Assembly: GCA_938034385.1 (NCBI GenBank) | Contig: CALHLC010000059.1 | Span: forward strand, 1 to 36,035 | Length of the DNA: 36,035 nt | Direction: 5' to 3' | DNA from: an uncultured Bacteriovoracaceae bacterium | GTDB lineage: Bacteria; Bdellovibrionota; Bacteriovoracia; Bacteriovoracales; Bacteriovoracaceae | Part shown: positions 32,238-36,035 of the stretch, piece by piece | Layout: each line of letters starts with the position of its first letter | How positions within the stretch are numbered: the stretch's first letter is position 1 | Position numbers and translations under genes: made by a program | The notes under the pieces: generated by a model | Told to the model about the DNA's origin: nothing | The model's input: only the letters and a program-made list of their open reading frames with translations | The model's database searches: none

Positions 32238-32689
32238 TTTTCTCATTATTAGGATCTGTGATTTTAATTCTTGTTGGAAATTCATCTCTTACAACTCTTA
32301 GCTTTGATACTGAAATCGTGAGTTTTGTTTATGGAGGCAAACAATCTGATATTTATTTTAAGAAGGCTCATAATAATAAAACTCTAATTATTAAGGCTAA
32401 AAAGAGCTTTGATCCATCAAACTTATTAGTCGTAACGAGAAGAAGAAAGTATGCCTTTGATCTTAAGTATTCCAAAAAGCCTGATGGTTTTCTTGATATC
32501 AAGCATGGAGTCATAAATAGGTCTTACAAACTTATTCTTGATAAAAAAAGATTCAAGGTCTTTGAAGGCAATACTTCTCTTAGAATCTTAGGAAAAGGTA
32601 TCACGGTCAATAATCAAAAAATTAATGGAAAAGCTTACGCTTCTAAAGGAGCGAGATTATTCATTAACAAAAAGGAGGTGAGACTATGA
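32234..32689 (+). CDS. VirB9/TrbG-like protein, N-terminal domain only
   Basis: 151 residues. After a hydrophobic start (MIFSLLGSVILILVG) it reads FDTEIVSFVYGGKQSDIYFKKA...KTLIIKAKK...NLLVVTRRRKYAFDL, the recognisable VirB9/CagX N-terminal pattern. It is about half the usual length and lacks most of the C-terminal outer-membrane-complex domain. An unusually strong ribosome site for the next gene (AAGGAGGTGA) lies at its end. Confidence 0.65.
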   Translation: MIFSLLGSVILILVGNSSLTTLSFDTEIVSFVYGGKQSDIYFKKAHNNKTLIIKAKKSFDPSNLLVVTRRRKYAFDLKYSKKPDGFLDIKHGVINRSYKLILDKKRFKVFEGNTSLRILGKGITVNNQKINGKAYASKGARLFINKKEVRL

Positions 32690-33417
32690 GATATTTGCTC
32701 TTACTTCTCTCACTTGAAGTTTATTGTTCAAACTTTAATCTTTTGAAAAGTAAAAAGAAAAAAGTTCGTAAGGCAAGAAGAGTACAGGTAAGAAAAATAG
32801 CAAATCTTAAAGAGTTACAAAAAATTGAAGAATCTAAAGAGAAGATGGAAAAACTCTTAGAGGAAATGGATAGCTCTCCTTTAGTTGTTGAGAATGCACT
32901 CATTAGAGCGGGAAACATTCAAAAAGGAAAATTAATTAATTCTATTGATACAGCGCAATCAGGATCACCTGTAATTATTGAGTTTAAAGAATCTTCCAAG
33001 CTCGCTGGCTCAAAACTACTTTGCATTGCTAAGAGGGTAAAGAAGAGAGCTGATCTTAAATGCCAGACACTTTTAACTCCTAATAAGGATATTGAAATCA
33101 ATGCAAAGATTCTTGAGTTAGATGGCTCCTTGGGATTAGTAGGAAGCTATAGCTCTGGAAACATAGGAAGTTCAATCATTGAAGGAATTAAAGCTTTTGG
33201 TAGAGGAGTACTTGGTTATTCAAAAACAAGAGTATCAAGTGACAGAGGGAAAGTAATTGATTCAAGTATCCAAAATCAGACGATTGATGGACTTGGAAAT
33301 GTTTTAGATTCGGGAGCAGATGATTATCTGAAGAACAATATCGATAACTCTGAGTCCGTAAAAGTTTCTGGTGGAAGAGACGTATTAATTTATTTTAACA
33401 GGGAGGTTAATTATTAA
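32686..33417 (+). CDS. VirB10/TraB-like protein, short form
   Basis: 243 residues. A short signal or anchor (MRYLLLLLSLEVYC) is followed by a very basic stretch (KSKKKKVRKARRVQVRK), a helix, and then a beta domain with IQKGKLINSIDTAQSG, KLAGSKLLCIAKR and EINAKILELDGSLGLVG. These resemble the VirB10/TraB C-terminal domain that spans to the outer membrane. A normal VirB10 has a cytoplasmic domain and long Pro-rich linker, both missing here. ATGA overlap with the VirB9-like gene. Confidence 0.6.
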   Translation: MRYLLLLLSLEVYCSNFNLLKSKKKKVRKARRVQVRKIANLKELQKIEESKEKMEKLLEEMDSSPLVVENALIRAGNIQKGKLINSIDTAQSGSPVIIEFKESSKLAGSKLLCIAKRVKKRADLKCQTLLTPNKDIEINAKILELDGSLGLVGSYSSGNIGSSIIEGIKAFGRGVLGYSKTRVSSDRGKVIDSSIQNQTIDGLGNVLDSGADDYLKNNIDNSESVKVSGGRDVLIYFNREVNY

Positions 33418-33910
33418 GTTTTTAATTTTAAGTATGTTGATATTTTCATCTTGCTCTAGCTTGAAAGGAAATATTATCACAGGCGCAATTTTAGGAGGAA
33501 TTGCTGGATCTATTGGAGGTTCAGTGTTTTCACCTAATAATGATGCAAAATCAAAAAATGCTTATCTTTTTGGAGCACTCGGTACGGTAGCAGGAAGTGG
33601 AACAGGTTACTTTCTTTATAAAGATCCTCAGAAAATAAAAAAGGAAAACGAGTTAAAGCTATTAGAAGAAGCTAAACACAAACTACCAATCTTTGAATTT
33701 TCTGAAGAGTTAAAAGGAGTAAAGCCAGAGGTTACTTTTAAGCCACTTAAAAAGTATGAAGTACCAACTACAAAACTTCCCAAACATTTAAAAGGAAAGG
33801 CAAAGAAGCAATTTGTTATCGAATATGAAACAAAAGCTCAGACCATTGAGTATGGAGATAAAACAATTCAAATCGATCCATTTAAAGCTTACGAGGTGAC
33901 TTATGAATGA
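33413..33910 (+). CDS. Glycine-zipper lipoprotein of the conjugation operon, probable ATT start
   Basis: From ATT 33413 the protein has 165 residues and begins with a textbook lipoprotein signal, (M)KFLILSMLIFSSC. GGGAGG lies six bases before the ATT. The first conventional start (ATG 33434) leaves only six residues before the lipid Cys and has no ribosome site; a stop at 33386 and the lack of ATG, GTG or TTG codons rule out other starts. After the Cys come GAILGGIAGSIGGSVF and YLFGALGTVAGSGTGYFLY, a glycine-zipper membrane hairpin, then a Lys/Pro-rich tail. It may serve the VirB7 role or help form the outer pore; that is inference. Confidence 0.7.
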   Translation: MKFLILSMLIFSSCSSLKGNIITGAILGGIAGSIGGSVFSPNNDAKSKNAYLFGALGTVAGSGTGYFLYKDPQKIKKENELKLLEEAKHKLPIFEFSEELKGVKPEVTFKPLKKYEVPTTKLPKHLKGKAKKQFVIEYETKAQTIEYGDKTIQIDPFKAYEVTYE

Positions 33911-35369
33911 GATAAGAAAAAGAAAAGAAGGAGAAACTCTAATCGATGAAATCTTTCTTCAATTTTGTGATTTAATTGAAGATAGTATTATTGTTCTAGC
34001 CAATGGGATTGTATGGTTTTTAAAGTGGGTTGCTCCAAAGATATTTAAAGGGCTTAAGGGAAAACCGAAAGTACTGCGAATCAATGCACTAACCTGTAAA
34101 AAGAAAACAGAGAACTTCAAGGCAATTGGTGTAGATTGTACGACAAAGAAAGTTGTTCCTTTTAGTTCAATAAACACAACGAAGCATAACTTTATTGTTG
34201 GAGCTAGTGGATCTGGCAAAACTAATTTGATTAATCTTTTAATTAGAAACTCTTTAAGAAATCAAAGACCCGTGATATTTCTTGATCCGAAGGCAGATAG
34301 AGAGTCCTATAAAATGTTTAAGGATATGTGTCATGCATACTCAATTCCAACTTATGCATTTAGCGAGTTTGAAATTGACTTCTTTGCCATCAATCCCATT
34401 AAGGATGGAAGCATCAATCAGGTCACTGATAGGATTATGAATGCTTTTAATTGGAGTGAGGAGTTTTATAAAGAGGAATGCGCTGAAGCTTTAGAGGATT
34501 CTCTTCAAATCTTAAAAGAAGAAGGGAGAAGTTTTACTTTTGAGAATATTCAAGAGCTTCTTCAGAAAAGAAAAGATCAGTTAAACATTAAAGGGCTTAT
34601 CAATAAAATTAAAAGAATAAATAAGTCGGATTATGGGAAGATGCTTAATACTGAAGGTGCAATGAGTATTTCTGATCTTAGGAGAAATAACTTTGCTCTT
34701 TATATTGGAGTTTCAACTCAAGGTTACGCCGATACCGCTAAAGCTTTAGGAAAGATTTTTCTTGGAGATTTTCTTTATCATTCTTACTGGTATCTCTCTC
34801 AAACTGAAGAGACTAGGAAGCAATACAAACCTGTATCTGTCATTTTTGATGAGTTTGGATCAGTAGCAATGGAGCACTTTATTGAGCTTTTAAATAAATG
34901 TAGAGGCTCAGAGATGGAGCTAACAATGGCAATTCAAACTCTTTCAGATCTGGAATCTGTTCATCCAACATTCTTTAAACAAGTCATAGAGAATTGCAAT
35001 AACATCTTTATATTAAAGCAAATGGTTGATGATGCTGTTGGTTTTTTAGCAAAAAGTGCTGGAACAATTACGACAGAAAAACTTACTTCTGTTGCAGAAG
35101 ATGGGGTAAGTACTGGAAGAACTTCTGTTAGAGAGGTTGAGCAACTCGTTATCAACCCTAATATCATCAAGAATTTGAAAGTTGGACAGTGTGTTCATGT
35201 CACGTTTTCACCTAAAAAAGAAATGATTTTGAATCTTAGGTACGAGAAAGCGAGGTGGAGAAATCTTCTTTGGAAGGTGAAAAAAGTTTCACCCATGATG
35301 GTTGAGGCGATGAAAAAAAGAAAACTTTTAGAAGAAAATGATCCAGATTTTAGTAAGGAGATCCAATGA
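33903..35369 (+). CDS. virD4: VirD4/TraG-family type IV coupling protein
   Basis: 488 residues. An N-terminal hydrophobic helix (IIVLANGIVWFLKWV) anchors it. The ATPase has Walker A FIVGASGSGKTNLI (97-110), PVIFLDPKADRE, then Walker B VSVIFDEFGSVAMEHF (311-326) and the CRGSEMELTMAIQTLSDL block typical of TraG/TraD. Coupling proteins bring the relaxase-DNA complex to the secretion channel, implying that a relaxase is encoded nearby, probably downstream of this window. Confidence 0.92.
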   Translation: MNEIRKRKEGETLIDEIFLQFCDLIEDSIIVLANGIVWFLKWVAPKIFKGLKGKPKVLRINALTCKKKTENFKAIGVDCTTKKVVPFSSINTTKHNFIVGASGSGKTNLINLLIRNSLRNQRPVIFLDPKADRESYKMFKDMCHAYSIPTYAFSEFEIDFFAINPIKDGSINQVTDRIMNAFNWSEEFYKEECAEALEDSLQILKEEGRSFTFENIQELLQKRKDQLNIKGLINKIKRINKSDYGKMLNTEGAMSISDLRRNNFALYIGVSTQGYADTAKALGKIFLGDFLYHSYWYLSQTEETRKQYKPVSVIFDEFGSVAMEHFIELLNKCRGSEMELTMAIQTLSDLESVHPTFFKQVIENCNNIFILKQMVDDAVGFLAKSAGTITTEKLTSVAEDGVSTGRTSVREVEQLVINPNIIKNLKVGQCVHVTFSPKKEMILNLRYEKARWRNLLWKVKKVSPMMVEAMKKRKLLEENDPDFSKEIQ

Positions 35370-36035
35370 TAAATATCAGAATGAATGAGTTGCAAATTCT
35401 AGAGCCGCTTATTAAGTGGAGAATCTTAGATCTTAAAACACTTAAAAGAGAGTCTTCATATCAAAGTGGCTATGTCTCTTTTTGTAAAAAAATACTAAGA
35501 CTAGAAAAATTAGGAATAGTAAAAAAGGCGATAGATAAATTTACTGGCATAAAATATGTTTTTCTTTCAGCACTTGGAAAAAAGTATGTGGCAGGTTCGG
35601 AGAGTTATGAGTGCATTGCTGAAGGCCATGAAAGACATGATTTGATCAGTGTTTATCTCCTTAGATACTTTCAAGATTATTCCAGAGTAAATCACTGTTT
35701 GGTAGAACAAGAAATCAAGCAAGATAAAAAGTTTAGAAGCAAGGATCAAATAATTCCTGATGGACTGATAGAAGTAAAAACAATCAATGAAGAAGTGAAA
35801 AATATTTCACTTGAAGTAGAGCTTACAAGAAAGTCAAAGGATAGGATTAAGAAGAAGTACGAGCAGTATTTGAATGACAAAAACATAGATATGACATTTT
35901 GGTTTTTTGCATCTCAGTCTGTCTTAAATTCTTATCAAAAATACTTTAAAGAATTACATGGAAAAGAGGTAAATAAATTTGTCTATTTTTTAATCTGTGA
36001 AAATAAGCTTTTGGATTTGAAAGTGATGAATATTC
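35366..36035 (+). CDS. Replic_Relax-like mobilisation protein, C-terminus cut off by window edge
   Basis: 223 codons are visible from ATG 35366, overlapping virD4 by ATGA behind AAGGAG. The N-terminal 75 residues look like a winged helix (LEPLIKWRILDLKTLKRES; CKKILRLEKLGIVKK; YVFLSALGKKYV). Next come ERHDLISVYLLRYF, IIPDGLIEV and SLEVELTRKSKDRIKKKYEQY, the pattern of Replic_Relax proteins (plasmid replication-relaxation/MobC-type accessory), which may contain a degraded PD-(D/E)XK-like core. It likely helps process or recruit the element's DNA at the transfer origin. Confidence 0.65.
   Translation, partial: MINIRMNELQILEPLIKWRILDLKTLKRESSYQSGYVSFCKKILRLEKLGIVKKAIDKFTGIKYVFLSALGKKYVAGSESYECIAEGHERHDLISVYLLRYFQDYSRVNHCLVEQEIKQDKKFRSKDQIIPDGLIEVKTINEEVKNISLEVELTRKSKDRIKKKYEQYLNDKNIDMTFWFFASQSVLNSYQKYFKELHGKEVNKFVYFLICENKLLDLKVMNI

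Noticed and set aside
1-36035. CRISPR array, rRNA genes, or tyrosine integrase gene
   Set aside because: No regularly spaced repeats, rRNA-like stretches or integrase motifs were seen. The integrase implied by the att repeats is presumably outside the window or lost.

Overview
The window is AT-rich DNA from a Gram-negative bacterium, as shown by lipoprotein signal peptides, a periplasmic binding protein and a VirB/Trb-type secretion operon. The overall gene style suggests a Bdellovibrio-like bacterium (Bacteriovoracaceae), but that placement is only an impression. Nearly everything here looks accessory: tandem integrated islands at a tRNA-Gly locus, followed by the left part of an integrative conjugative element (ICE).

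Region 1 (1-7593). A truncated exported protein lies at the left edge. Two copies of the 3' half of a tRNA-Gly(GCC) gene follow, both on the minus strand (383-431 and 7545-7593), and they bracket an island. Tandem GTAGACCAT-type repeats near both island ends (557-578; inverted at 4731-4773) resemble integrase arm sites. The cargo is an electrophile/thiol-stress set: HxlR regulator, hchA (Hsp31/DJ-1 deglycase), a membrane protein, an MBL-fold lipoprotein and yghU. The right-hand tRNA repeat is itself split by a 2.6-kb unit (4923-7547) with 32-bp imperfect terminal inverted repeats and an AGCG 4-bp target duplication. This unit carries a recombinase-like fragment, a TetR regulator with two matching operators, a short-chain dehydrogenase and a double-cupin protein.

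Region 2 (7593-21204), the ICE left end and defence cargo: a BrnT/BrnA toxin-antitoxin pair, two Cys-rich exported proteins, a DUF2779/RecB-like nuclease, and one long operon hth-hsdM-hsdS-hsdR-gajA-gajB that joins a type I restriction-modification system to a Gabija system.

Region 3 (21201-25795, minus strand) is an overlapping five-gene signalling operon: a sigma54-type response regulator, a 58-residue protein with a histidine-kinase-like H-box, an MTA/SAH nucleosidase with intact catalytic residues, a periplasmic binding protein and a hybrid histidine kinase. The parts list parallels LuxP/LuxQ/LuxU/LuxO/Pfs but is not obviously homologous to it. I consider this the most exciting candidate system in the window.

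Region 4 (25796-36035) is the conjugation operon. It is read divergently from a near-consensus sigma54 promoter (25961-25976) with upstream ATTCAT/ATGAAT palindromes. It encodes two small proteins, a large lipoprotein, VirB2-, VirB3-, VirB4-, VirB5-, VirB6-, VirB8-, VirB9- and VirB10-like components, a glycine-zipper lipoprotein probably started at ATT, a VirD4 coupling protein, and the start of a Replic_Relax-like mobilisation protein. The working model is that an extracytoplasmic ligand and/or nucleosidase-linked signal feeds a His-Asp phosphorelay that switches the sigma54-dependent transfer operon.
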